Below are positions 1 to 11,947 of a stretch of 64,000 nt of DNA, one piece after another; the stretch's first letter is position 1, and each line of letters opens with the position of its first letter. Source of the DNA: Ettlia oleoabundans (Eukaryota > Chlorophyta > Chlorophyceae > Chlamydomonadales); the NCBI GenBank assembly GCA_019693395.1, contig JAAMXP010000162.1, positions 44,630 to 108,629 of the forward strand. Direction: 5' to 3'. Position numbers and translations under genes: made by a program. The notes beneath the pieces are model-generated. The model did not search any database, was not told the DNA's origin, and worked only from the letters and a program-made list of their open reading frames with translations.

Positions 1-105
1 GCCAACGTCCAAGGCACTTCACCTTGTGTGGGGGTCGTGGTTCTCGACTCAATGTTGCACTGCATGATTTCCCATGCCCCTGTACATTCGTATCTACCCT
101 TGCAG

Positions 106-1401
106 CTGGTTCTCCCCCTACCTGCTGGCCTGCTACGACCCCGACACCGAGCAGCTGCAGAGTGTGTGTCGCTGCATGAGCGGCTTCACTGATGCTTTCT
201 ACCGTGAGTCCAAGGAAAGGTGGGTGAGCATAGGCTCTTTATGAACTTGGAAGGGGCACCTGCATGGAGCAAGTAATGCCCAGGCAGGTGCTCCTGCATA
301 AACCTTGTCACGCCAGCGGAATCCTGCAGCAGGGGAGGCTGCTGCCTGCTGGCGTCTGCTGCCTCTCTGAGTAGCAGATGCGTATGCCGTAGCACGCGTG
401 CCAGCGGCTTGCGTTCCACATCAGCTTGGGGCGCCCTTGGCCGCGTGCAGGCTGTCGCAGACAATCATTCCGGGGCCCAAGCCATACTACAACACAGGTT
501 TGTTCAATCAAACCGTACCGCAAACAGCCGCTCCCACCCCCACCGCCACCACGAACCGAAAACCCTCCACATACAGATTGCAAGCCACCATCAGCATGCA
601 GCGCTGTGAACCGCACGGCTTGCAAGCNNNNNNCCTTCCCACCACCACCAGCACACACACACACACACCCAACCGTGTTGCAGGGGAGAGACCTGACATG
701 TGGTTTGAGCCCAAGGAGGTTTGGGAGATTCGTGGCGCCGACCTGTCCCTATCCCCAGTGAGCATCAGCTGCTGGATTCTTCCTGCCGTTGCAGACTGTT
801 AGCTGCCAACTACACTACTGCTGTTGAAGCATAAGGAGGTTCAGCTACAATCCGTTTGCATATGCCTGATGGGAATATGTTCGCGACCTTTCTTCGCATT
901 GGCGACTTGCTGTTTGCCGCCATGCACAGGTGCACAAGGCTGCAGAGGGGCGGGTGCATGCGGACCGAGGCTTGGGGCTGCGCTTCCCACGCTTCCTGGG
1001 GCGGGTGCGCGAGGACAAGGCGCCCGAAGATGCCACGTCAGCGGAGCAGATTGCCGAAATGTACCGCGCCCAGGTGATGGTGTACCGCCTGCCCATGGAT
1101 CCGCTGGGGTTTTGTGTGGCTCTGTGTATGCCCTCGTGTTTCCCTTTGACCAAGCCAAGCATGTGCTGCAAGCAACACCTGTCAGTCATGGTGGGGGGAT
1201 AAACGTCCGTCCGGCTGCCCCTCCTTGTTTCCACAGACTCGAAAGGTGGAGAGTGCTGGGCAGCGTCTGGAGGGCGGCAAACAGCAGCACCTCCAAGGGC
1301 AATCGGCATCTGCCGAGGCCGCTGTGGATTCCGAAGGAGAGAAAGAGGCAGGCGGCACAGATGTGGATGAGGAAATGGACTTTCGTAACGAGGAAAGATG
1401 A
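106..1401 (+). CDS. LIG1: DNA ligase I (ATP-dependent), C-terminal part, 5'-truncated by window edge
   Basis: Seals nicks in replication and excision repair in the nucleus. Only the last part of the gene is present. Exons at 106-219, 451-497, 684-757, 930-1073 and 1237-1401 join with matching phases. They give the end of the ligase OB-fold: a stretch containing PYLLACYDPDTEQ, then IIPGPKPYYNTG, PDMWFEPKEVWEIRGADLS and LGLRFPRFLGRVREDKAPE. These are the conserved C-terminal blocks of eukaryotic LIG1, in the usual order (the WEI/VKxADLSLSP and RFPRFxRVREDK signatures). The catalytic lysine motif lies upstream, outside the window. The last exon encodes a variable acidic tail ending EEMDFRNEER before TGA. 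The intron at 498-683 holds a short N gap and a CA repeat. Identification is firm; the 5' end cannot be judged. Confidence 0.93.
628..633. other. assembly gap (6 N) in a ligase intron, beside a CA microsatellite
   Basis: Six N bases are followed within 20 bases by a CA dinucleotide run (about 651-668). The gap lies inside the intron between ligase exons 451-497 and 684-757, so it does not affect the protein. Confidence 0.95.
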
Positions 1402-1772
1402 AGAATGTGGGACAGCGGCACGGCAATGCAGATATTCAAGTTGCAGGAGCGTGCTTGTTTGAAAAAGAGATGTTACTCATAAGGTCTCTTTCACACGGGC
1501 AGCACAAAGGGAAAATAGAACCTGCTTTGGCCGATGTCACTGGGTTGACATCAAACAAAGATGCTGGCTTCGACTTCCGGGTGGCGGCAGCGGTGCGCCC
1601 ACCGCTGCCCCGCTGTACACCAGTACGGCTTGCTAAACCAAATTCAATGCTTACGCAGTGTATCGTTGTCCATTGCCTGCATCGCTTCACAACTGTGACT
1701 TTCCCGCCAGCAAGTCCCGCTTGGCGAGTGGGGGGTCCGGGTGGATCGCGAAACACCTCGGTAGACTGCAAG

Positions 1773-2926
1773 ATGCCAACTTTCAACCTGCAGACTAATG
1801 GTTGGTCTACAACTGCTGTTTCAATGCATGATTGGTGGAACCTGCCTCCGCCCATCGCGCAGTCCCACGCCCATCCGCCCGCCGCCCTAGGGCGACCAAC
1901 AACGGTCCCTGGCTTGCTCCTGTGTCTCTTCCCACGGTCCGCCCCTGCAGTGCCCGGTGACCGCGTTTCTGCCTCTCAAATCGTGGCAGATCTGTCAAAG
2001 GCGGTGGCCCAGGCCGTTGGCAAGCCAGAGGCGGTGAGTGCAGCATCGTCGCTGCCACCGCTTATGCGGCTTGCCCCCAAGTCCTGCTTCCCACAGCTTC
2101 CCACCCCTCCCACCCCTCCATGTCCTTCTCAACGCACATTATCCTCCAGTACTCTCTTCTTGCTTCCGTTTCCCGCTGTGGCTCAGCGTTTCTTGCTGCC
2201 TCAAAATATGCCACACCCCGCAGTACGTGATGGTGAGCCTAGAGACGGGCAAGCAGATGATGTTTGGCGGCACCGAGGAGCCCTGTGCCTACGGCGAACT
2301 CATCTCCAGTGCGCCCCTGCTGCCCTCTTTGTTTTGTCCTGCTTGCTGTGCCCTGCCTGCTGCTGATTACCCTCCCCACCCAGCCTGCCTGGCTGCATGC
2401 AAATGCATGTCAACAATATTGTTGTTGATGTATTACCTGCTTTCGCATGATGCGCCGCCCCTGCATTGCGATGCAGTCGGTGCTATTGGCGGCGAGAAGA
2501 ACAAGAAGGTGGGCCGGGCAAAGCGCTATTTGAGTGCTGCTCAGCTGTTGTGGGGGACGGATGTGGGGTACAGCAAGGCCGAGCTGTGACTTGCGCCTGC
2601 TGCTCCATTCCTCTACGCCTGCTTTAGCTCCCATCGATACATCCCCACCTTGCATTGGCAATCAATACTGCGCAGATTAGCGCAGCGCTTGCAGAGGTGG
2701 TGCAGCGGCACCTGGGCGTCCCTCCCAGTCGGCTGTACATCAAGGTGGGTCCCTTTCGCTGGTTGTCTTCTGCTGCTCCACTGCAGCTCTTAACAACCAC
2801 TCACGGATGGCCCGATCGTAATTCCATCTTCATGTCGGCTGTCTGATTCTACCTCCTTCACTGGCTTGCATGCAGTTTTACGATGTTGCCCGCACAGACT
2901 TTGGCTGGAATGGCAGCACTTTTTGA
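1773..2926 (+). CDS. MIF/D-dopachrome tautomerase family protein
   Basis: Member of the macrophage migration inhibitory factor superfamily, small trimeric proteins with keto-enol tautomerase activity. Exons at 1773-1800, 1951-2033, 2224-2308, 2477-2508, 2676-2744 and 2876-2926 join in phase to 348 bases, or 115 residues plus stop, which is exactly the family length. The start gives Met-Pro-Thr-Phe, so Pro2 would become the catalytic N-terminal proline once Met is removed. Other family signatures are YVMVSLETGKQMMFGGTEEP, AYGELISIGAIG, PPSRLYIKFYDV and the C-terminal WNGSTF. The tail resembles animal MIF, not the peroxisomal SKL ending seen in some plant MIF-like proteins, so a cytosolic location is likely. 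The physiological substrate is unknown, as for most plant and algal members. The start is fixed by the Pro2 requirement. Confidence 0.93.
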
Positions 2927-3043
2927 AACCACGGAGAGCGAAGGGTTTGCAAGCTGATGCAGGTCTTACAGTGGTTGCACGGCACACGTAGGTGACAGTT
3001 GCCTGCCTGCATGCAATTAGAATATGTGATCGACAGTGGATGG

Positions 3044-3048
3044 TGTAA
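3044..3048 (+). terminator. TGTAA polyadenylation signal of the MIF-like gene
   Basis: TGTAA lies about 120 bases after the MIF-like stop codon, a typical distance for the chlorophyte poly(A) signal. The rest of the 2927-3254 interval holds no recognisable gene; it should contain this 3' UTR and the citrate synthase promoter. Confidence 0.5.
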
Positions 3049-3254
3049 GGCAGTTCTACTAGGTCCACAGCATTGTCAGAGTTTGGCGTGCTGTCAGCGG
3101 CGGCGCACCTTCCTCAGCACAGCACACTTAGCAACACATTGACAACATGAAGCATAGCACCGCATGCGCGGCTGACCGTTTATTGACTTTCTGATCGGGT
3201 TGTAGTACTCTGAATTAGCCAGTTGCAGTAGTTAGGGCGTGTTGCTGGCCCGCC

Positions 3255-6200
3255 ATGCGGACTGCCAAGACCCTGAGCAGCCTGCTGCAGGTCGCAGCTC
3301 CCGTGCTGAGGGAGGGACTGGCAGATGCAATTGGCACTACAGGTGGGATCTGGGCTGCTCTCACTGCCGGTCCACATCTGGGCAAGGGTTCGCTGGTTGC
3401 GCACGGCGGAAAGGCGGCCAGACGACTTCTGGTGCATACCCCAGCATATGGTAGTTGCATAACGCTCTTCGGGTCCGATGGCTCACAACAGCTACGCCCG
3501 TGCCCCGCCGCTGCCGCCGCTGCCGCCCAAGGCAGTTGGACGGCACCTGGAGGAACCAAACGATTCCCCAAACTTTGTGTGATTGTAATGTTACAGGGGT
3601 GCGCACACTCACCACAGACCTGAAAGCAGCACTGGCCGCAAAAATTCCAGCGGAGCAGGTGGGCCTGCATGGGCCCGACACGGGTGCATACACAGCCCCT
3701 CCCTCTCGCACATGCAGGTTGACAGATACCAAATCGCATTGTGCATTGTTTGACAACCGCTTCCCTAAGTAGGCGTGCTGACTGTAGAAATGGCATGGCC
3801 TAGCTGCTAGCGGCCAGCTCATAAGTTGATCGGTGGGTCTCACCCCTCCAGTTACGTCCCACTTGGGCCCTGCTGTCACATCTTATCCTTTGCTGCAGGA
3901 CCGTCTCAAGCAGCTGAAAAGAGAGCATGGCAGCAAGGTGCTGGGCAGCTGCACTGTGGAGCAGGCCATTGGCGGCATGCGCGGCATACCGGTGAGGGAC
4001 GGGAGCTGCCAGCCAGGAGCTGAAGCGGGTCTTCAATCTTCATTGTCGTGCCGGCTTCATCGGCGGTGTTGTCAAGTTTGGCAGTGTTGTCAAGCCTCAA
4101 GTGCTCCGTTTGCGCAACTGCTACCTTCAGTGACCCATTGGCCTGCTAGCACTGCTAATGGTTCTGCTGGCTGGGTCTTCCCACGACCCTCCCTTACCAC
4201 AGCCACCCCTCGCACCTGTTCCCAGGCCATGCTGTGGGAGACCAGCCTGTTGGACCCAGAGGAGGGCATTCGCTTCCGAGGCTACTCAATCCCCGAGCTG
4301 CAGGTGGGGCTGGGCACCTGGCCAATGTCGGTGGTGGCTGCAGGGTTGCACTATGGTGTGTTGCTGGACAGTCCCTGTGCCTGCGTTGACCACATAGTCC
4401 CCAGCCTTGTTGAAGATCTCTAGCCCCAGGTATGCCACCAAATGTGCACGATCCCGGGTCCGGCCGAACCTTGAAACACACAGCTAGCATCGCAGCTACT
4501 GTCTTGTTGTTGGCGGTGGCTGTTAAGCTGGTTGCTGCTGCATATGCCGATGTTCATTTGTGGCTGCAGGAGAAGCTGCCAAAGGCCAAGGAGGGCGGGG
4601 AGCCACTACCAGAGGGCCTGTTGTGGCTGCTCATGACTGGAGAGGTGGGGATCGTGGCTGGACTGGGTGTTGTTGGGTGCCGCACTGCCGTGGCCCAGAC
4701 GTGATGCGACACCCTGTGCACATATATGCCGGGCAGCTGCCACCTCGCTGGACGTGCTTCCTCCCCCACCCATGCTTCGTTATTGGTGCCAGCAGTATAG
4801 CCCCCTGTCTGACCATGGATCGCGCCCCTGCCTCTGCCTGCTCCACCTAACCCGGCATGGGTCTGCAGGTGCCCACCAGCGAGCAGGCACAGTCGGTGAC
4901 TGAGATGCTGCGGGAGCGCAGCAAGGTGCCTGACCATGTGCATAAGGTGCGGTGTGTAGTATATTGGGTGCTCAAAGTGGGCTTACATAGTTGGTTGGTA
5001 TTGGTTGCCTGTTTTCGGTAGCTTCTTGTGTGCAGTCGCACAGGGCTTCCGGGGGTTGCAGGTGAAGAGCTGCAGATGGCGAGGGTTATGGGCAACGTGC
5101 AGCCTGGGGCGCTTTGCTGATGCAGTGTTGCAGCTGTTGCAAGGTGTGAGAGTAGGGTGGTCGTCACAACCAAGCTGAGCATGCTGTGCCAGGCACAAAC
5201 CAAGCCTGGCTGTCTGTCAACCCAAAGCCCGCCCCGGCTGCAGGTGCTGGCCGCGCAGCACCCCAACACCCACCCCATGACTCAGCTGGCTACAGCTGTG
5301 CTGACCCTTCAGGTACTGAACATGGATCAGTTGTTGGGTGCTGGAGCACGTGTCTTTAGGTAGCTTGGATGGCTCCTGGGCAGCTGAATACTCCCGATAG
5401 AGTCGCTTGCTGTCTGCATTGGCTTGTTATGTGCGCCACGATTCGTTTGTCCCCGCTTTGCTGGTGGCCATTTGATGTGTGTTCTGCAAGCTTTGTGCAG
5501 GTGGATAGCAAGTTTGCGGAAGGCTACCGCAGCGGCATGCACAAGAGCAAGTGAGTCGGGGTTTTGCTCTGGTATAGCCGTCACTCTGTGTTGTGTACAG
5601 TGGTCAGTGGCCATCTAGGAAACCAGAATCAACCCATTAAGCTGGCCACGCAAGTTGCGATGTGCGACTTGAAGGGCAGCGGCGGGGCATACCGCTGACG
5701 CTTGGCAGCACGATGCCGATACGGCGTTCCCATCCCACCTTTCTTCGTTTCTCCAGTAATGCAGCAGTTGACCCAGTCGTCGTGCTGCTTCGTTCTGCTA
5801 TGCCTTGCACTGCATTGATCTGTGTTTGGCAAGGGCACTTCCTTCCGTGGACATTGCAGGTACTGGGAGCCAGTGTTTGAGGACTCAATGAATCTCATTG
5901 CCAAGCTGCCCACTATCGCCGCAGCAATCTACAGGCGCGCCGATCCGCTGCCTCGCGTCTTTCATTGCTGCTCCAAACTTTGGTGAAAGACGGGGCTGCC
6001 GTGCAGCTGCCCTGCCCAATCTTCTTCACTGAGTCAAGTCAACATTGCTTGTCTGCCTTCCCAACCCACCCACTCGCCTATCTGTGTCCACAGGAACACG
6101 TACAAGAACGGCGGGCTGATTGAGGCTGACAGCAAGCTGGACTGGGGCGCCAACCTGGCATATATGATGGGTATGTGCGTGAAGGGTTGGCAGATGGACA

Positions 6201-8372
6201 TTCCGTGCGAGCATGCATGCCACTTAGGCTGATGCCCCGTGCTCGCTCTTCTTGTAGTCTTAGGGCCATCGTGTTTACGCCCTTGTCCTCCCAGCTGCGG
6301 TCTATAATTGCTTCTCCCAGCTAGTTGTTGGCCTCAAGACCCAGGACCGTGTACCAATCCTGCACCACATTGACGCCGATGCCTGCTATGCCTGCTGTTG
6401 CCGTGCAGGTTACACTGATGAGGGTTGCCTTGAGATGATGCGCCTCTACCAGACCATCCACGCAGACCACGAGGGAGGCAATGTGTCGGCACACGCCACG
6501 CACCTGGTGCGTTTGCCTGCTTGCCTCACTGCCTAATGCTGTGGTCGCCCGCCCGCCTACCTGGCTGCCTGTGGTGGCTCATCAGCCCTGAGTGGCGCTG
6601 CACGGCACATTGCACTGAGACCTGATCCAGGCAGCCCGGGCTCTTTGTTTCCTCCAGCAGGTTATACCTCAGCTGTGCTCGTCTTTTGTCTTGTTAGCAG
6701 CGATCTCCCCTTCTCAGGCCGTGCTGGGTGAACACATCTTTGCTCAGACGTGGGAAGTTAAATCCTGAGCTGCAGGTGGGCAGCGCCCTCAGCGACCCCT
6801 ACCTCTCGTTTGCCGCCGGCATGACTGGGCTGGCAGGGCCGTTGCACGGCCTGGCCAACCAGGAGGTGCTGCGATGGCTTACCAGCGTGAGGGAGCAGGT
6901 GAGATAGCAAGTGCAACATCAAGCACGATGGCTAAGCAACAATGTACCTGCAGTAGGCTGGAGACCCTGACAAGGTTGCTGATGTCCCATTTGCCGCAGC
7001 ATGGCACTGTCGTAAAGCTGCTGCCGCACCGCTGTCAACCCGCTGCTGCTGGCCGCGTCCTCACCATCTGTTTGTGGCTGCCCCTGCCTGCCTGCTTGCC
7101 TACTTGTGCACCCAGGTGGGTGACAACGTGACCAAGGACCAGCTCAAGGAGTTTGTGTGGGCCACGCTGAAGAGCGGCAAGGTAAGGCGGTAGTGCCTGG
7201 GGGCGACCATGTGGTACAACACGGCTGACACTGCTTGGGGGGGTCGGAGTGGTCTGGCGTGCCTACCGGTTGACGGCATCTGTCCATTGTACGCGATGCC
7301 ATGCTACCGCTGCAGGGCCTTCTGGTGCTGGCAGCCCTGACAGCCCTGATGCTTAGGCATTTAGAACTGAACTGTTACTCATGTGCTCTCTCTCAACTGT
7401 TGTTTCGCTTTCTCTGCATGGCTGGGGCTGCAGGTTGTGCCCGGTTTTGGCCACGCTGTGTTGCGCAAGACTGACCCGCGGTGAGCGGCAGCTATGACCC
7501 GTGGCAGCTGCAGAGCGCATCTGAATGGCTTGTTGGGATAGAACCCCACTAATCAACAGTCATGCGGGCAGTGACCCCCTCCCATTCCAACACATTGGTT
7601 GGCATGGAAGGTAAACTGACCACATTGGCAACTTATCCTTGGCTCAATGACCTTCGTGCTGCTGCTGCTTGTGCTGCTGTCGCCGCAGCTACACGTGCCA
7701 GGCCGGGTTTGCTGCCAAGCACATGCCCGACTACCCCCTGTTCAAGCTCACAGCCATGCTGTACCAGGTGGTGCCCGACATACTAAAGCAGACCGGCAAG
7801 GTGGGTGATGCATGTGCGCCATCTGCATGTAATGGTGCCAAGAGTTTCTCACCCATTTTCCAGTGCATGTCATGGTATTTTGTCCAGCTGTTGGCGCATT
7901 CCTTGCCAAACTTCACACTTCATAACGTCTTACGCAGGTTAAGAACCCGTACCCCAACGTGGATGCCCACAGCGGCGTGCTGCTGCAGTACTACGGCATC
8001 AAAGAGGAGTGAGTGGCAGCTTGGTTTCGGCGGCAGCAGGGGGCTTGGTCCTCTTGCTGGGCAGAGGCCGGCCCGCCGCAGTTCATCATGCATCAAACGC
8101 AGCAGTGCCTCAGCCGGCCCTGCACTTCAATTTTCCAAAGGGTTGCGACCCACGTCTGCCCCCGCGTTTATGCTTGTGCTTGTGGTATTTAATTAAAACC
8201 TTTGTGGCTATGTGTGCGTGCATGCAGGACCTTCTACACGGTACTGTTTGGTGTTTCTCGCTCCCTGGGTGTGTTGAGCCAGGGCGTGTGGAGCCGTGCC
8301 CTGGGCCTGCCCATTGAGCGCCCCAAGTCACTCACCATGGCCGCCATTGAGGAGCGTGTGCGCCAGCAGTAG
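3255..8372 (+). CDS. citrate synthase, mitochondrial
   Basis: Condenses acetyl-CoA and oxaloacetate to citrate, the first step of the TCA cycle. I can follow 17 exons, starting with ATG at 3255 ([12 protein letters not shown], a short basic/hydroxylated leader fitting a mitochondrial transit peptide). Further exons include 3597-3658 and 3899-3991, and the last ends RQQ-TAG at 8370-8372. All three catalytic regions of the family are visible: His in [10 protein letters not shown] (about 6840), His in [15 protein letters not shown] (about 7440) and Asp in [10 protein letters not shown] (about 7960). The conserved [14 protein letters not shown] and [11 protein letters not shown] blocks are also present. 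The order and spacing match mitochondrial-type eukaryotic enzymes. The intron after AAIYR starts with GC at 5935 instead of GT, and the protein is continuous only if that site is used. I see no frameshift. Confidence 0.95.
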
Positions 8373-8857
8373 ACCCAAGGGTGTCCTCTTTGGGGCGCCA
8401 GCAGCAGAGCTGCTCGCCTCCTGGCTGGGCCACATCAAAGCCAGCGGTCCCCTCAGCGCCAAGTGCCATAACCAGCCACGCCCAACAGCAGCAGAGCCAG
8501 GCCAGGCCGGCACTTGCTGGTGCCCAGGCCCTGCAGCACAGCCCTGAACCAGCAGCGTGACATCCAGCGGTGGGCCTCACGTTGGCCGGCAGACGGCTTG
8601 TAGATGCTCCTGCAGCCTGCACCCGGGCGATCTGCTCAAGAACTGAACCCCTCCCCCAGCACTTGTACTGTCACTGCCTTGTTGCCTGCTTGCTTGCTTG
8701 AATTGTTGACCTGCAGCTTTCATGTTCACTTTTCCCTTGCTTGCCAGCCGTTGCCCAAGGGTCTGTTGCGGCATGCCTCCCATCCTGTGGGGTTACCTTT
8801 GTGGCCAACCTTTCCCATCCTACCAGTGGGACCAAAGTTGGCCAACAAACATGCATG

Positions 8858-8862
8858 TGTAA
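8858..8862 (+). terminator. TGTAA polyadenylation signal, citrate synthase
   Basis: TGTAA about 490 bases behind the citrate synthase stop. The interval 8373-9148 contains no gene I can support; it holds the two converging 3' UTRs of citrate synthase and the GT64 gene. Confidence 0.4.
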
Positions 8863-9016
8863 TGTGTACAGCTCAGTTCAACATTTGCGAAACACGAGAG
8901 GGCTGTGAAACCTTGAGAGGCTTTCCGCAGCCACTGCTTAGAGCATCCTGTCCGCCAAAGGTATGCGGCTGGCAGGCTTGACTGACGGGATGGCACCCCC
9001 ATGTTGTGCAGGTAAA

Positions 9017-9021
9017 TTACA
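9017..9021 (-). terminator. TGTAA polyadenylation signal (minus strand) of the GT64 gene
   Basis: TTACA on the plus strand, i.e. TGTAA on the minus strand, about 130 bases behind the GT64 stop at 9149-9151. Confidence 0.45.
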
Positions 9022-9148
9022 GGCAAGCCCAAACAGCCTGGCAGCAACATGTGGCCTGAGAAGTGCAGCTTGGGCAGCAAAATTGCAGGCATGTCATGCA
9101 CACACTCAGACAGTGAACAGCTTATTTCATCGTCTCTCTCACGCTCTC

Positions 9149-11947
9149 TCACAGGTAGACGCAGCCCATAAAGGGCAGGCGGCACAGCGGTCGCTGGAAC
9201 ATGCGCTGCCTGGAGCCGGCGCTCCGCTCCCACTCCAAATCCTCCACTTGCAGCAGGCCCCGGCCATACCACTCCTCAAACTGCGCCACACACTGGGCTC
9301 GCGTGGCTGCACAAGAACAAGGGCAGCGCCACCGATACAAAGGGCGACATCAGTTGAGGGTGCAGTGTGTTGCTAGCAATCTTGCCGCAAAGCCGGCGGC
9401 CAACACTATCACAAACGGGCAACCTCTATTGCCAAACATGTAGTTGGGCCCCCAAGGGAGGGCAGGCTGCCAGCTTACCTATATGCGACGATCCTGCCTT
9501 GCTGATGCCCACGCCTGACAGGGAGGACAGGTCGAGGCGGCGGCTGGGCTGCGCCCAAACCACGTGGGGCAGCCGTCCCCGCTGTTGTCCCCGCTGCTGT
9601 TTCTGCTGCTGCTGCTGCTTGTAGTACTGCAGAATTTCCTGCTGCTCCTGCTCCTGCTGATGCTGTTTTCGCTGCGCCATCAAGTCCTTCCTGTGTTTTG
9701 ACCCATCTGCTGCGTTGCCAGCTGCAGCTTGCTGGCGCAACAAGCCGCTGTCATGCTGCTGCAAGCCCTGCTCATGCTCGTGCTCCTGCATCCAATGCTG
9801 CTGCTGCTGCTCCTGGATGGCTGAGGCCGCCACAAAGTTGAGCAGCACATCCTCACAGTTCAGCAACCGTCTCACCAACTCCCGACCTGCAGGCAAATAG
9901 GGCAATAGTAAGGGTCATGGCAAAGGGTTGGTGGCGCTGGAGTTACCCAGCAACATGCAAGCAAAGATGGTCAGGAACAGCGGGCTTTGAATGATTGCCG
10001 CACAGCATTTGAGCCTAAAAGAAATGCTTAACATCGACAGATCAGTGGAAGATCGCCAAAAGCTGCAACATTTTAATATTGCTTGAGCAACGTTTTACTA
10101 TTGCTTGAACTCCTCCACGCCAGTGTGCGCGTACCTTTTCTGTACCGCTCTGACCAGTACAACTCCAGCACATCAACTCCCACAAACTCTGCGGCAGTCA
10201 GCAGCACATTGAACTGCCGCTGACGGAACACGACCCGCTCCGGCAGGTACTGCAGGTAGGGGAAGAAGAACACATGAGGTTAAAATTTGTGGGTGAACTT
10301 TGTGTTAGACAAGACATGCGCAACATCATTGAGGGCCCCGGTGGGCGGGCACAGGATGCCATGCTGCGGATGCCACGCAAATGCAGATATGCACGAAAGG
10401 TATAACAGCAGGATGCCATGGCGGCAAAATAGCATCCTTCTGTTGATAACGCCAAATGACGAGGCACCTGTGGGGGTGGCCCGGCGGTGACGAGGCGCGG
10501 GAAGAAGCCCACAAGCGCTTGCCGGTTGGCCTGCCACTTGGCAAATGCGCGCTCCACATCCGCACAGCTGCAGGGGGGGGGGGGGGGCAGCGACGCAATT
10601 TCAGCGCAGCAACAGGATGTGCCGCGAGACACACCCGCTGTACAGACAAGGCTGGAAATACCCCAGACAAGCTGCTCAAGGACATTGGGTTACAATAATG
10701 GGCAGGCTTCGTTACGGCAGCTTGAAATGCAGCTGCAGACCAGCAGTACTGTACTGTACCGCAGCAGTACATCGTCGTCAGCCAAGAATACTGCCGCAGT
10801 TGTAATGTCTGGGTCAGCATGCATCCTGTTGCTGAGGTCGTTCTGTGATTGCAGCGCAGCAAGGGAGCAGGCCGCTCAACTGTGGGCTGGTGAAGAGACA
10901 ATGGCGGGGGCTTGGCTGGGAAAATGATTAGAGAAGGCAGGGTAGGATGGTAAACTGACATGTTAAAAAAGAGGTGGGCAACTCTTGCCTTGTGGCTCAG
11001 TCACATGGGCAGCAACTGTGGAAAAGGGCAAGTGCTGGGCCTAGTAGGGCTAAAATCAGCCCAGTCATGTCCCATCAGTTGTGCAGCAGGCAGTGCCAAT
11101 GCCTCACCTGTGCCTCCTGGCGGATGCGGACAGGAGCTGTGCAGTCGAAGAGTTCCGGCGGGGGGGGGTCGGCGCGATCGTTCCACACAAGCAGCACCTC
11201 CGCCACTGAAGCAAGGGGCACAATTATGTCGCAGTCAGCAGCAGCAGCATTCCTCCCTGCTAAGGGCAGCCCAGGTTCTCAGGTAGGTTCTCAGGAAGGT
11301 TCAAAACACCATGGCAAGTGTTGAATGCCTCCAACCAACCAACCAATCAACCAACCATTCAGCGCACCTGAGGGGCAGCTGCCCAGCTTGTTGATGACCA
11401 GGGGGAGAGTTGAGAGCCGCTTCCCGTAGGACATTACAACCACAGTATACCGGCTGGTGTAGCTGCTGTTGGCAGGCATCCAACGCTGCTCTGCCACCCC
11501 TGCCAGCGGAATACGCTGCGAGCCTTCTGCGCCCGCGATTTGCGCTGCTACTGCGGCAGTGGCGGCGGCAGCAGCTGCAACTGCGGCTTGCGCCTCTGCT
11601 GCCGCAGCGGCCAACACGTCTGCTGGCTCATAAATGATGCTGAGGGCGTAACAGCTGAGCGCCACCACTACCGTGCATGCTGCTGCAGTAGCTACCAAGA
11701 GCAGCACCAGCGCGGCACATGATGCGCCGCGCTCCCACCTCCGTCGCTTTTTGCCAAGGCCACCAGCCGCGGCCACAGGGGCAAACCTGACAGACTTGCG
11801 GCGGCCTACCGGGGAGGTGCATCCAGGCTTGCCTCGAGTTTGTGTGGGGAGCACAGGCTGCCTGACACCCATGATGCCGCCCAAAATGCTGCGCAGCGGC
11901 GCTAATGCCGCGGATGCAGTGGAGGCGCCGCCGCCGCAACCAAGCAT
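9149..11947 (-). CDS. exostosin-like glycosyltransferase (GT64), type II membrane protein
   Basis: Predicted Golgi glycosyltransferase of the family that includes the GT64 domain of animal exostosins and plant EPC1/GINT1-type enzymes. Exons at 11368-11947, 11108-11205, 10760-10842, 10468-10567, 10135-10249, 9479-9886 and 9149-9306 join in phase to 513 residues. After a basic N-terminal stretch there is one hydrophobic anchor (CAALVLLLVATAAACTVVVA, about residues 73-95), then an Ala-rich stem. The GT64 blocks follow: YTVVVMSYGKRLSTLPL, VAEVLLVWNDRADPP, a nucleotide-sugar/metal DxD motif in VFLADDDVLLR, LVGFFPR, FNVLLTAAEFVGVDVLELY and LLNCEDVLLNFVAA. A Gln/Glu/His-rich insertion of about 80 residues follows NCED, and the domain resumes at RLPHVVWAQ. 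The only upstream in-frame alternative start is TTG, so ATG at 11947 was chosen. Acceptor and donor sugar are not predictable. Confidence 0.85.
10571..10587. repeat. poly-G run
   Basis: About 17 consecutive G on the plus strand (poly-C on the GT64 coding strand). It lies immediately upstream of the acceptor of the GT64 exon 10468-10567, where it forms part of the polypyrimidine tract. Confidence 0.8.

Noticed and set aside
9590..9810. CTG-rich stretch as a CRISPR-like or satellite repeat
   Set aside because: Irregular trinucleotide units coding Gln in the GT64 exon; no regular spacer structure.
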